36,920 nt of DNA from an uncultured Bacteroidota bacterium (GCA_903929425.1 CAIYUO010000046.1:1-36920); one strand, 5' to 3'; numbered from the stretch's first letter, positions 8,710 to 17,146 are shown. Notes: generated by a model from the sequence alone, not told the origin. Numbers and translations: made by a program.

Positions 8710-9261
8710 CTAAATAGTTTCTAAACTAAATCTTTTTCCAATAGGTCTAAAATCAGGATTAGCTGTGGCTTGCCACCTACCCAACAACCAAGCAAGTATA
8801 CCTCCCGATATTCTTGTAATGTTTGTAGTACTAAATACAGGATCTTTTTTTATGATTGAGTTTGCAATATTTAATCCCGCATAACCCATACCCCCAATTT
8901 TTAAAAAACTACCATTTGAAAAAACGCTTTTATAATGACCTGGGTCGTAAGGAAATGAAATGATTTCGTTGATATGAATAGTTAGTGGCCCAAGCTTAAG
9001 GGTATCCTCTCCCCATGTACCATAAGCGGTTGTGTTTTGTTGTAATGAGAACATTTTAACCTGAATAGAATCGGATTTTATCCAGTTAACATAACCCTTA
9101 ATCCACTGATGATTGCTTAACTCAAAATTAATATAACTTCCTGATACATATGATTTAACAATAATGCCACGATCTTTTAATGCCAATAACTTACCTTCTT
9201 GCGCATTTGCTTTACTCAATAATATCAAAGCAAAAACTAGTATATATATTATTTTATTCAC
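8710..9261 (-). CDS. Secreted or membrane-anchored protein of unknown function
   Basis: I do not recognise a named family. The 183-residue protein starts at a GTG and has a clear signal peptide (MNKIIYILVFALILLSKANA, cleavage near residue 20). The middle is beta-rich (SYVSGSYINFELSNHQWIKG, then SDSIQVKMFS), suggesting a small SH3- or beta-barrel-like domain. A glycine-rich, mildly hydrophobic segment (FLKIGGMGYAGLNIANSI) and another (GGILAWLLGRW) near the C-terminus could contact the membrane. The C-terminus ends RPIGKRFSLETI. It lies between lysE and mtgA on the same strand, 20 bases ahead of mtgA, which hints at an envelope role. That is inference only. Confidence 0.75.
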   Translation of the reverse strand: MNKIIYILVFALILLSKANAQEGKLLALKDRGIIVKSYVSGSYINFELSNHQWIKGYVNWIKSDSIQVKMFSLQQNTTAYGTWGEDTLKLGPLTIHINEIISFPYDPGHYKSVFSNGSFLKIGGMGYAGLNIANSIIKKDPVFSTTNITRISGGILAWLLGRWQATANPDFRPIGKRFSLETI

Positions 9262-9309
9262 GTTACAATTTACGAACTAAAATCAACAATCAAGTATAAC
9301 AAAGTTCAA

Positions 9310-9951
9310 TTAATACTTTAAAGCACTGTAAAAAAGAGCTGCACTAAAACTTAAAATAATGATACCTGCAATTTTGTTAATCCAAACAAGGCTTTTGTTG
9401 TTCAATTTTGGTCTTAATTTTTTTGCTAAGTAAACTTTTGCCAAATCGGAAATTAGCACAAATAATAAACAAGTTCCAAATACTATAATTTTATAAATAG
9501 TAGGATTGTTTGTTTCTGCGGCATCACTTGAAATGGCAGCCGTCCAAGCGAACCAAAATAAAAAAACACTAGGATTAAGTGTATTCATTAAAAATCCTGA
9601 TACAGATACACCCAATAAATCTCTAAATCTGGTTGTTTTTTCTTCATCAGTTCCAATATTTTCAATAGTGATTTCTTTAAATAATAAGGTGTATAAGCCT
9701 AATAAAAATAAAAATCCCGCACCCGCCATAGCTATGTTAGCTTTGTGCGTTAGTGCCATCGCAAAAAAAGTGGTAAAAAAATTACAAATAAAAAGAATTG
9801 TCAAATCACTTAACGATACGCCCATAACAAATGCATAACCCGCTTTGTAACCATTGGTTAAACTTTGTTTGATAATTGCAAAAATGACTGGCCCAATTGA
9901 AATACTTAATATAAGTCCCAATAGCAAACCTTTAAGGATGGGGGCGCTCAT
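9310..9951 (-). CDS. LysE family amino-acid or metabolite exporter
   Basis: This is a 213-residue inner-membrane exporter of the LysE/RhtB superfamily with about six hydrophobic segments. The N-terminus is diagnostic (KGLLLGLILSISIGPVIFAIIKQSLTNGYKAGYAFVMGVSLSD). The conserved loop with NTLNPSVFLFWFAW is present after the third segment. The substrate cannot be inferred from sequence alone; family members export basic or neutral amino acids and related compounds. Its ATG lies one base from the stop of the GH3 gene upstream, so the two are almost certainly co-transcribed and probably translationally coupled. That suggests the exporter handles either the amino acid substrate or the conjugate of the GH3 enzyme. 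Confidence 0.9.
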   Translation of the reverse strand: MSAPILKGLLLGLILSISIGPVIFAIIKQSLTNGYKAGYAFVMGVSLSDLTILFICNFFTTFFAMALTHKANIAMAGAGFLFLLGLYTLLFKEITIENIGTDEEKTTRFRDLLGVSVSGFLMNTLNPSVFLFWFAWTAAISSDAAETNNPTIYKIIVFGTCLLFVLISDLAKVYLAKKLRPKLNNKSLVWINKIAGIIILSFSAALFYSALKY

Positions 9952-9952
9952 A

Positions 9953-11473
9953 TTAATTGTTTAAAATAAAATTTTTCCAATCCTTTAGTAAATCACCTTT
10001 TATGACTCTTGGAAATTTATGTTGTCCACCTACCTTACCCTTTGCTTCTAAAAAACATAGAAAGGCGGACTCCTTTAATATTTTAACATGAACATTTTTT
10101 AAGGCACTTTTTCTTTCAACAGCATAGTCATCATTTAACTCACATAATTTCTCGTCAATTTTTTTTGCAATTAATTTTTCATCAATAGCTTGATCACAAG
10201 CAATATACCACTGATGTGCAAAAAAACTTCCTTCGGGTTCTCCCGTTACACAGTATTCAGGAATTGAAATATTTAACTGTTCACTCACTAACTGAATGGC
10301 TTTATTCATATTATCAACACTCAAATGTTCACCTACTAAACTTAAAAAATGCTTTGTTCTTCCCGTAATAATAATCTCTGAATTTGCCTTATTAATGAAA
10401 CGGATAGTGTCTCCAATTAAATAACGCCATGCACCAGCAACGGTACTTATTAATAAAGCATAATCTTTTCCTTCCTCCACTTCATGTATCATCAACGCCT
10501 CTGGATTTTCAACCATTTCACCGCTGGCATCAAAATTTTTATCATCGAATGGAACGAATTCAAAAAATATATGCTGGTTAAATGAAAGCTTCATTCCTAT
10601 AGCATATTGTTTATCCTGCCAGGCTAAAAATCCTTCGCTTGCTAAATAAGTTTCTGTGTATTGAATGGGTTTACCCAATAACTTTTCAAAACCATGTTTA
10701 TAGGGTTCAAAGCTTACGCCACCATGAACAAAAAAGGATAGGTTTGGCCAAATTTCATGAATGTTATTAAGCTTATATTTCTCAATGACCATTTCAATGC
10801 ACATTTGAATCCATGCCGGCACCCCTACAATAAAACCGATATCCCAATTAGGTGCTTTTTCAACAATTTCATTTAGTTTTTTATTCCAGTCTCTTTCCTT
10901 TGCAATTTTTTTTCCTGGCTTATAAAAAGGTTGAAACCAAAAAGGAGCTTTTTTAGCAGTAATACCACTTAAATCGCCCGCATAATAACCCGGACCCTTT
11001 TGCAAATCCGTGCTACCCCCTAATGTAAGCCAACCCCTACCCAAACTTGTTAAAGGCACATCTTTGTAATTAAATAAGCTAATCAATTGTTTTATCATGA
11101 TTACCTTATTGCCCTTTAATAAATCGTTGGTAATAGGTAAATATTTACTGGCAGCCTCGCTGGTGCCACTACTAAGAGCAAAAAACTTTATTTTACCCGG
11201 CCAACATATATCTTCCTGACCTTCTAAAGTTTTATGCCACCAATCCTTATAAATTTTATTGTAATTATAAGCAGGTACTTTTTGTTGAAATACTTTTCCA
11301 ACATGTTTGCTTTGTATTATTTGTTCAAAGCCAAATTTTTGACCAAATTCGGTATAGCGAGCTCGACGTAATAATTTTTTTAATACACGCATTTGGGATC
11401 TTCTTGGGCTTCGTTCTGGAAGGCCAAGTACACTACTAAGGCTTTTAGGCAAGTTAATCTCGAAAATCGGCAT
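9953..11473 (-). CDS. GH3 family acyl-acid amido synthetase-like protein (paralog 1)
   Basis: This 506-residue member of the GH3 (auxin-responsive promoter) family belongs to the adenylate-forming enzymes. Plant GH3 enzymes activate a carboxylic acid with ATP and join it to an amino acid. Motifs seen are the phosphate loop SSGTSEAASKYLPI (about 101-114), HGGVSFEPY (about 250-258), the ASEG adenine-binding element (278-281), FFEFVP (303-308) and RYLIGDTIRF (350-359), then a C-terminal lid domain ending with GGQHKFPR. Bacterial GH3 function is not established. A TAnnTTTG box at 11509-11516 gives a 5-prime leader of roughly 30 bases. lysE follows after one base. A second, divergent paralog is at 30728-32245. 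Confidence 0.92.
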   Translation of the reverse strand: MPIFEINLPKSLSSVLGLPERSPRRSQMRVLKKLLRRARYTEFGQKFGFEQIIQSKHVGKVFQQKVPAYNYNKIYKDWWHKTLEGQEDICWPGKIKFFALSSGTSEAASKYLPITNDLLKGNKVIMIKQLISLFNYKDVPLTSLGRGWLTLGGSTDLQKGPGYYAGDLSGITAKKAPFWFQPFYKPGKKIAKERDWNKKLNEIVEKAPNWDIGFIVGVPAWIQMCIEMVIEKYKLNNIHEIWPNLSFFVHGGVSFEPYKHGFEKLLGKPIQYTETYLASEGFLAWQDKQYAIGMKLSFNQHIFFEFVPFDDKNFDASGEMVENPEALMIHEVEEGKDYALLISTVAGAWRYLIGDTIRFINKANSEIIITGRTKHFLSLVGEHLSVDNMNKAIQLVSEQLNISIPEYCVTGEPEGSFFAHQWYIACDQAIDEKLIAKKIDEKLCELNDDYAVERKSALKNVHVKILKESAFLCFLEAKGKVGGQHKFPRVIKGDLLKDWKNFILNN

Positions 11474-11508
11474 CTACAATATCAGGTTTTATCAATTAAG
11501 ATTATATG

Positions 11509-11516
11509 CAAAAATA
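11509..11516 (-). promoter_or_regulatory. -7 box (TAnnTTTG) of the GH3-lysE unit
   Basis: CAAAAATA on the plus strand is TATTTTTG on the minus strand, an exact match, about 35 bases upstream of the GH3 start. A TTTG lies 15 bases further upstream, closer than the usual 19 or so. It is back to back with the suhB-like promoter box at 11542-11549. Confidence 0.6.
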
Positions 11517-11541
11517 AGAATGTTATTCGAGCAAACGAAGC

Positions 11542-11549
11542 TACTTTTG
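11542..11549 (+). promoter_or_regulatory. -7 box (TAnnTTTG) of the suhB-like/thiL unit
   Basis: TACTTTTG matches exactly and ends four bases before the ATG at 11554, which predicts a leaderless or near-leaderless transcript. Confidence 0.6.
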
Positions 11550-11553
11550 TAAT

Positions 11554-12330
11554 ATGATTAAAAATACACTATATAAGGCTATAGATGCGGGCGCAAATGA
11601 ACTAAAAAGGTATTTTAACGGAACATTTACGATTTCAAGCAAGGCAACAATTAATGACCTAGTTACAGAAGCCGACCACGCTTCAGAGAAAGCCATTTTC
11701 GAAGTTATTCAGCAAAATCACCCAGAGCACTTTATTTTGAGTGAGGAGACGGGTTCAATTCCATCTCAATCCAGCATAAAATGGATTATTGATCCCATTG
11801 ATGGTACTATCAATTTTGCAAATGGCATTCCTATTTGTTGTGTGAGTATAGGTATAGAAGAAAATGGAGAAATGATTATGGGTGCGGTATATAATCCATT
11901 TATGAATGAGTTATTTTTTGCAGAAAAGGGAAAGGGCGCATTTTTAAACGATCAACCTATTAAAGTAAGTACTAAAAATGACTTATTAACCAGTTGTTTA
12001 GTAACTGGTTTTCCTTACCAATATTTAGATACAGAAAATGGACCCTTACAAATTTTTGAAAAACTAATTAGAAAATCAATTCCCGTTAGACGATTAGGCA
12101 GTGCAGCATTGGACTTATGTTGGACCGCTGCGGGTCGTTTTGATGGATTTTATGAACACAAATTACAAGCATGGGATAGTGCAGCTGGTTTTTTAATTGT
12201 GCAAGAAGCGGGCGGAAAAGTTACTGATTTAAAAGGAAATAAATACAATCCATATCAACCTGGGATAATTGCAAGTAATGGTCAAATACATGATCAATTA
12301 TTGAATTTATTATTGGGTGGTAATTTATAA
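11554..12330 (+). CDS. Inositol monophosphatase family phosphatase (SuhB-like)
   Basis: This is a 258-residue magnesium-dependent, lithium-sensitive-type sugar phosphatase. The metal-binding residues are in order: Glu64-Glu65 (SEETGS), DPIDGT at 80-85 and AWDSAAG at 206-212. It may dephosphorylate inositol-1-phosphate or a related sugar phosphate; the family also includes histidinol-phosphatases and CysQ-type nucleotidases, but the sequence has no feature pointing to those. thiL begins 8 bases after its stop, so the two are an operon. The start is fixed by a promoter box four bases upstream. Confidence 0.92.
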   Translation: MIKNTLYKAIDAGANELKRYFNGTFTISSKATINDLVTEADHASEKAIFEVIQQNHPEHFILSEETGSIPSQSSIKWIIDPIDGTINFANGIPICCVSIGIEENGEMIMGAVYNPFMNELFFAEKGKGAFLNDQPIKVSTKNDLLTSCLVTGFPYQYLDTENGPLQIFEKLIRKSIPVRRLGSAALDLCWTAAGRFDGFYEHKLQAWDSAAGFLIVQEAGGKVTDLKGNKYNPYQPGIIASNGQIHDQLLNLLLGGNL

Positions 12331-12337
12331 TTAGCAT

Positions 12338-13369
12338 ATGCAAGAACGAACAGAAATTGAAAAATTAGGAGAATTTGGTTTAATCAACCACCTTACTGAA
12401 AACTTTGAAACATTTAATGCGTCCACCATTTTATCAATAGGTGATGATGCTGCGGTGATTGATCATTATGGAAAACAAACTGTTGTCACCACCGACTTAT
12501 TGGTAGAGGGTGTCCACTTTGATTTAATGTATACACCTTTAAAACATTTAGGATTTAAATCGGTGATTGTAAACCTAAGTGATATATATGCAATGAATGC
12601 ACAACCTACACAAATCACTATGAGCCTAGCTTTTAGTAATCGATTTAGTTTAGAAGCTTTGGAAGAATTTTATTTAGGCGTACAAATTGCGTGTGAACAG
12701 TATGGTGTTGATTTAATAGGTGGCGATACTTCTACATCACAAAAAGGATTGGTCATTTCAGTAACTGCATTAGGTGAAGTGGTTCCTGATAAATTTGTAA
12801 AAAGAAGTACGGCTGAGAGTGGGGACCTGATTTGTGTATCGGGTGATTTAGGTGCCGCTTTTTTAGGACTGACACTTATGGAAAGAGAAAAGAAAATATT
12901 TTTAGAAAACCCACAAGTGCAACCAACTTTAGAAAACGAAGATTATATAGTCGGTCGTTTATTAAAACCAGCAGCTAGAAAAGACATCATTGATTATTTA
13001 GCAACACAGGAAATTGTACCTACTGCCATGATGGATATTAGTGATGGATTGAGTAGTGATATTTTACATATTTGTAAACAAAGTAATTTGGGTTGTAGAA
13101 TATACGAAGATAAAATTCCTTTAAACGAGGCCACTAAAGCCGCTGCGTTTAAATTTGGTTTAGACCCAACCGTATGTGCATTAAATGGAGGTGAAGATTA
13201 TGAATTATTATTTACCATGAAACAGGCCGATTACGATAAAATTACTTTACAAGAGGACATCAGTGTTATTGGATATATGTGTGATCAAGAAGAAGGCACC
13301 AAAATAATTACCAAGGGCAATAATGTATTTGACATTAATGCACAAGGTTGGAATGCATTTTCAAAGTAA
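12338..13369 (+). CDS. thiL: Thiamine-monophosphate kinase
   Basis: ThiL phosphorylates thiamine monophosphate to thiamine diphosphate, the last step of the cofactor pathway. This 343-residue protein shows the family markers: GDDAAV at 35-40, TTDLLVEGVHF at 51-61, NLSDIYAMNAQP at 79-90, GGDTS at 128-132, and later MMDISDGLSSD and NGGEDYELLFTM. No other thiamine gene and no TPP riboswitch is visible nearby. It is co-transcribed with the suhB-like gene, converges on nagA, and its likely terminator lies inside the nagA coding end (13408-13446). Confidence 0.96.
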   Translation: MQERTEIEKLGEFGLINHLTENFETFNASTILSIGDDAAVIDHYGKQTVVTTDLLVEGVHFDLMYTPLKHLGFKSVIVNLSDIYAMNAQPTQITMSLAFSNRFSLEALEEFYLGVQIACEQYGVDLIGGDTSTSQKGLVISVTALGEVVPDKFVKRSTAESGDLICVSGDLGAAFLGLTLMEREKKIFLENPQVQPTLENEDYIVGRLLKPAARKDIIDYLATQEIVPTAMMDISDGLSSDILHICKQSNLGCRIYEDKIPLNEATKAAAFKFGLDPTVCALNGGEDYELLFTMKQADYDKITLQEDISVIGYMCDQEEGTKIITKGNNVFDINAQGWNAFSK

Positions 13370-13382
13370 GCGCGAAGTTATT

Positions 13383-14465
13383 CTAGCTTACCACCATTTT
13401 TAATAACTGCCGATCTGCACTTAAAAAAAGTAGGTCGGCATTTTTATTTACTTCAATGGTTGCAGACATGTTTTCAATTTGCATCACTTTTGCTGGGTAA
13501 ACACTACACATTCTAATGGCTTCGCCCAAATCAATACCAACATGATCAACCAAATTATTAATAGACTTAATTTGCGTTAATGCTGATCCACTAAGTGTTC
13601 CTGCTGATTCATATTTATCCCCAACCAACTGGTGTTGATATATACCCGTTGAGGTGGCTGTAACTGCATCGGTAATACAAAATAATCTATCTCCCATTAT
13701 TTGCTTGGCAATACTAATTGCAGAAAAATCAACATGGTATCCATCGGCAACCAAACTGCTCATGGCTTTTTTATGATTAAATAATGCACCTACCATTCCT
13801 GGAGCACGATGTTGAAACGGACTCATGGCGTTGTATAAATGAGTAGCGACTTTAATATTGTCGTTAAAAAATTCGGTTGCCATTTCATAACTCGCATTAC
13901 TGTGTCCTGCAGAAACCACAATGCCATTAGATTGAATCAAATCGATAATTTCTTTACTGCATACTTCTGGCGCTAAAGTGATCATGCTAATCCAATCTTT
14001 TCCATAATTTAGTAAATCCTGTACCTCTTGTAAACTTGGTGCACGAATAACACCTGCGTTGTGTGCTCCCTTTTTTGCAACATGAATCCAGGGCCCCTCA
14101 ATATGTAAACCAATACAACCTTTGCCACCATTAGTTTTATAAGCTTTAACTGCATCAATTGCTTGAAATATAATATCATTGCTTTGTGAAGCAATGGTGG
14201 GTTGAAAATAAGCAGCCCCACCCTTTAAACAATATTGATATGTTTTTTCAATACAATCAGCATCGGGAAATGCTGAAAGCAATTTTCCATCAGCACCATA
14301 AATTTGTAAATCAATTAATGCTGGAACAATATATGGATAAGCATTTTTTTGATCATAGCCCAGCTTGTCAATGGAAATAATTTTACCGTTTTCAACGCCT
14401 ACCACTACTTCCGAAATCCAATGTATACCTGTAAATAATGCTTGTGCTGAATAAAAGGTTAACAT
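13383..14465 (-). CDS. nagA: N-acetylglucosamine-6-phosphate deacetylase
   Basis: NagA deacetylates GlcNAc-6-phosphate to glucosamine-6-phosphate in amino-sugar and peptidoglycan recycling. The 360-residue amidohydrolase-fold protein keeps metal ligands Glu123 (HIEGP), His188 (SAGHSNA) and His209 (ATHLYNAM), substrate His244 (DGYHVD) and catalytic Asp266 (CITDAV). The N-terminal HxH pair found in two-metal homologs is replaced (DLQIYG, 52-57), as in the single-metal E. coli type. nagB, nagE or a regulator are not adjacent. Upstream on the same strand, 26 bases away, is the omega-amidase gene. Confidence 0.95.
   Translation of the reverse strand: MLTFYSAQALFTGIHWISEVVVGVENGKIISIDKLGYDQKNAYPYIVPALIDLQIYGADGKLLSAFPDADCIEKTYQYCLKGGAAYFQPTIASQSNDIIFQAIDAVKAYKTNGGKGCIGLHIEGPWIHVAKKGAHNAGVIRAPSLQEVQDLLNYGKDWISMITLAPEVCSKEIIDLIQSNGIVVSAGHSNASYEMATEFFNDNIKVATHLYNAMSPFQHRAPGMVGALFNHKKAMSSLVADGYHVDFSAISIAKQIMGDRLFCITDAVTATSTGIYQHQLVGDKYESAGTLSGSALTQIKSINNLVDHVGIDLGEAIRMCSVYPAKVMQIENMSATIEVNKNADLLFLSADRQLLKMVVS
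13408..13446 (+). terminator. Probable thiL terminator embedded in the nagA coding end
   Basis: TGCCGATC (13408-13415) pairs with GGTCGGCA (13433-13440) with one G-T wobble. An inner ACTT/AAGT stem is separated by a small internal loop, and five Ts follow. It lies about 40 bases after the thiL stop and within the 3-prime end of the opposing nagA gene. Confidence 0.5.
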
Positions 14466-14491
14466 ATTCGATATGATTGTATGTTGCGTAA

Positions 14492-15313
14492 TTATAAGAT
14501 TGAAAAATCGTCAGCATCTTTCCAAAAAGGAAAATGGTCCCTAGTATTTTTAACCTCTTCCTTTTGTAAACGAATATGAAAAATATTTTCCTCATCGGCA
14601 TGGTGATATAATACCTCCCCTAAAGGACCCACCACCATTGAGTTTCCGCTATGTGCAATATTGTTTCCATCTAAACCCACTCGATTTACGCCAATGGTAA
14701 AGCATTGGTTTTCAATAGCGCGGGCCGTTAATAAAGTTTTCCAAGTATGACTTCTTTTTTCTGGCCAATTGGCAACATATAGTAATACATCATACTCAGC
14801 ATACTCGTTTTCATCACCCATTTTAACATTCACAAATGATTGTTGACGTGCCCAAATAGGAAAACGAAGGTCATAACAAATTTGTAAATTAATTTTCCAA
14901 CCCTTCACACTGGCAATCAATCGCTTGTTGCCCGAGGTGTAATGTTGGTCCTCGCCTGCAAATGCAAATAAATGTCTTTTATCATAATGACCCATTTGAC
15001 CATTCGGCAACATCCAAATAAGTCGATTGTAATAATTTCCATTTTCTTCTATAATTATGGACCCAGTAATAATAGCTCTTTTCTCGATCGATAATCGTCG
15101 CATCCAATCAATGGTAGGCCCATCCATCGTTTCGGCAAATTTTTCAGGTTGCATACTAAATCCTGTTGTAAACATTTCGGGCAGTACAATGATTTCGGTA
15201 GGCACTTCAATGCTCCTTATTTTTTGTGCCAACATATCAAGGTTAGCGCTTTTATTTTCCCAAAAAAGGGAGGTTTGAATGATGGAGAATTGTAAGGATG
15301 ACAATGGTAACAA
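14492..15313 (-). CDS. Carbon-nitrogen hydrolase, omega-amidase (YafV) type
   Basis: This nitrilase-superfamily enzyme of 273 residues probably hydrolyses alpha-ketoglutaramate or alpha-ketosuccinamate, the 2-oxo acid products of glutamine and asparagine transamination. The catalytic triad is visible: Glu46 (LPEMFTTGF), Lys112 (YDKRHLFAF) and Cys146 (QICYDLRFP). The F-A-G-E-D-Q run after the Lys is typical of the YafV branch. No ATG is available at the N-terminus: the conserved first strand (LQFSIIQT) begins seven residues after a TTG at 15313, with another TTG at 15304. A near-consensus TATCTTTA lies at 15324-15331. The gene is between recX and nagA on one strand. Confidence 0.9.
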   Translation of the reverse strand: MLPLSSLQFSIIQTSLFWENKSANLDMLAQKIRSIEVPTEIIVLPEMFTTGFSMQPEKFAETMDGPTIDWMRRLSIEKRAIITGSIIIEENGNYYNRLIWMLPNGQMGHYDKRHLFAFAGEDQHYTSGNKRLIASVKGWKINLQICYDLRFPIWARQQSFVNVKMGDENEYAEYDVLLYVANWPEKRSHTWKTLLTARAIENQCFTIGVNRVGLDGNNIAHSGNSMVVGPLGEVLYHHADEENIFHIRLQKEEVKNTRDHFPFWKDADDFSIL

Positions 15314-15341
15314 TTTTACTTTTTAAAGATACGAATTGCTT

Positions 15342-15821
15342 TTATGAATTTGTTTTATTTAGTTTTTGAATCACCGGCTGAATAAGCGCGGGTTCGAAAC
15401 CCCGTTGGTGTAAAAAAGCAAATGTTTTTGCCTTTCGACTAAGTATTGGTTCTCGCTTTAAGGTATTCCATTTTTTGGCCGCTAAGTTATTAAGCTTTGC
15501 TTCATAATCAGATTTATCTATAGCTTGAAGGGCCTTTTTAATATTATAAGCACTTACCCTTTTTTGATACAATGCATGATTTATTTTAAGCTTTCCCCAT
15601 CCCTTAATTCTAAAATGTCCCCCCGCAAAGGAGGTTGCAAATCGCTCTTCGTTTAAAAAATTTTCACTAATCAAATCAGATAAAATTTCCTCCACCTCGG
15701 GCTTGCTCATCCCTAATTCATAAAGCTTATCTCTTACCTCTTGTTGTGCCCTTTCTTGGTACCCACAAAAATGACGTATGCTTAGTATAGCCTGCTCTTT
15801 GCCAACACTTGTTTTTTTCAT
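15342..15821 (-). CDS. recX: RecX family regulator of RecA
   Basis: RecX binds the RecA filament and limits its growth. The 159-residue protein is all-helical with the three-helix RecX repeats. Markers are SIRHFCGYQERAQQEVRDKLYELG at the N-terminus, ISENFLNEERFATSFAGGHFRIKGWGKLKINHAL in the middle, and a repeat near the C-terminus (RKAKTFAFLHQRGFEPALIQPVI). In many bacteria recX follows recA. Here it is about 14 kb away on the opposite strand, beside dnaN and facing away from it. It lies 28 bases upstream of the omega-amidase gene and may drive the recX-amidase-nagA group. Confidence 0.93.
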   Translation of the reverse strand: MKKTSVGKEQAILSIRHFCGYQERAQQEVRDKLYELGMSKPEVEEILSDLISENFLNEERFATSFAGGHFRIKGWGKLKINHALYQKRVSAYNIKKALQAIDKSDYEAKLNNLAAKKWNTLKREPILSRKAKTFAFLHQRGFEPALIQPVIQKLNKTNS

Positions 15822-15872
15822 CTATGTCAATAAGTAGTGCTAAAATAGCTTTTTAATCTTAACATTTTACAT

Positions 15873-15880
15873 TAGGTTTG
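15873..15880 (+). promoter_or_regulatory. -7 box (TAnnTTTG) of dnaN
   Basis: TAGGTTTG is an exact match 49 bases upstream of the dnaN ATG, inside the recX-dnaN divergent gap. A T-run, not a clear TTTG, lies where the -33 element would be. Confidence 0.55.
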
Positions 15881-15929
15881 CGATAGTTAAAAAACAAGAT
15901 TTTTTCAACAGCCAAACAACAAAAATCCT

Positions 15930-17045
15930 ATGAAATTTATTGTTTCTTCTTCTTCTTTGTTAAAGCACCTACAACAAATTTCTGGTGTTATTAATACAAA
16001 CACAGTTTTGCCTATTTTGGAAGATTTTTTATTTGAAATAGAGGACAAAAAATTAAATATAGTAGCGACAGATCTTGAAACGGTGATGCGTGTGCAAATG
16101 GAAGTAGAGAGCAAGGCCAATGGTCGCGTTTGTATTCCTGCAAAAATTTTATTGGACTCCTTAAAAAATATTGCAGACCAACCCCTAACTTTTAATATTG
16201 ATAAAAATTATGGTGTTGAAATTACAAGTGATAATGGAAAGTATAAAGTGATGGGTGAAAATCCCGATAATTTTCCGAAAGAGCCTACAGCTGATGATAC
16301 CACTGGATTTAAAATGTCAAGCACGGGTTTATTAACAGCTATTAATAAAACCTTATTTGCGGTAAGTGGTGACGATTTGCGTCCAGCTATGACGGGTGTA
16401 TTTTTTGAATTATCAAAAGACGGCGTTCAGTTTGTAGCAACAGATGCACACCGTTTGGTGCGTTATAAAAGAACCGACGCGAAGGCAACCCAAAATGCAA
16501 GTTTTATTGTGCCTAAAAAGCCATTGAACTTATTAAAAAACGCATTACCTGATAATGATGATCCCATTACGATAAGTTTTAATAATAATCACTTATTTGT
16601 GGATCATGGTTCAACACAATTAATTTGTCGATTAATTGACGCACGTTTTCCAGATTATAAAGTAGTTATTCCTGCCGACAATCCTTATCGTTTAACGGTG
16701 AATAAACATGATTTCCAAAATGCATTACGTCGTGTTAATGTATTTAGTAATAAAAGTACTAATCAGGTTGCCTTAAATATTACTGGAAACGAGTTACAAA
16801 TGGCTGCACAAGACATTGATTTTAGCTTTGAGGGTAATGAGCGCATGAGTTGTGAATACCAAGGTGAAGACATTCAGATTGCATTTAACGCAAAGTTCTT
16901 GATCGAAATGCTAAACGCCGCAGATACCGATGATGTTTATTTAGAATTATCCACACCTAGCAAAGCGGGCTTAATTAAGCCTTCTGAACAAGCGCCAGGT
17001 GAGGACTTATTGATGCTGGTAATGCCATTAATGTTAAACAATTAA
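15930..17045 (+). CDS. dnaN: DNA polymerase III beta sliding clamp
   Basis: The beta clamp encircles DNA and tethers polymerase III and repair proteins. At 371 residues with three clamp domains it has the usual length. Recognisable blocks are the N-terminus (LLKHLQQISGVINTNTVLPILEDFLFEI), FVATDAHRLVRYK in domain 2, LICRLIDARFPDYKVVIP, NAKFLIEML and the C-terminal VMPLMLNN, matching the family M-P-x-R/M-L end that forms part of the binding groove. It is not next to dnaA, recF or gyrB here, so this is not the classic origin cluster. A strong terminator follows. Confidence 0.98.
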   Translation: MKFIVSSSSLLKHLQQISGVINTNTVLPILEDFLFEIEDKKLNIVATDLETVMRVQMEVESKANGRVCIPAKILLDSLKNIADQPLTFNIDKNYGVEITSDNGKYKVMGENPDNFPKEPTADDTTGFKMSSTGLLTAINKTLFAVSGDDLRPAMTGVFFELSKDGVQFVATDAHRLVRYKRTDAKATQNASFIVPKKPLNLLKNALPDNDDPITISFNNNHLFVDHGSTQLICRLIDARFPDYKVVIPADNPYRLTVNKHDFQNALRRVNVFSNKSTNQVALNITGNELQMAAQDIDFSFEGNERMSCEYQGEDIQIAFNAKFLIEMLNAADTDDVYLELSTPSKAGLIKPSEQAPGEDLLMLVMPLMLNN

Positions 17046-17110
17046 TTGGCTTTTTATTTTTTTTAGAGTAATCCGTACCATATGTCTTTTTTTAAAGACA
17101 AAAAACAATC

Positions 17111-17146
17111 ACCCGATGATTTCTGCATAAGAACATCGGGTTTTTT
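17111..17146 (+). terminator. Rho-independent terminator of dnaN
   Basis: ACCCGATG (17111-17118) pairs perfectly with CATCGGGT (17134-17141) around a 15-base loop, followed by a run of six Ts. It isolates dnaN from the next gene. Confidence 0.85.

Noticed and set aside
13366..13391. GTAAGC/GCTTAC six-base inverted repeat between thiL and nagA
   Set aside because: Long loop and no T-run; the stronger hairpin at 13408-13440 explains termination better.
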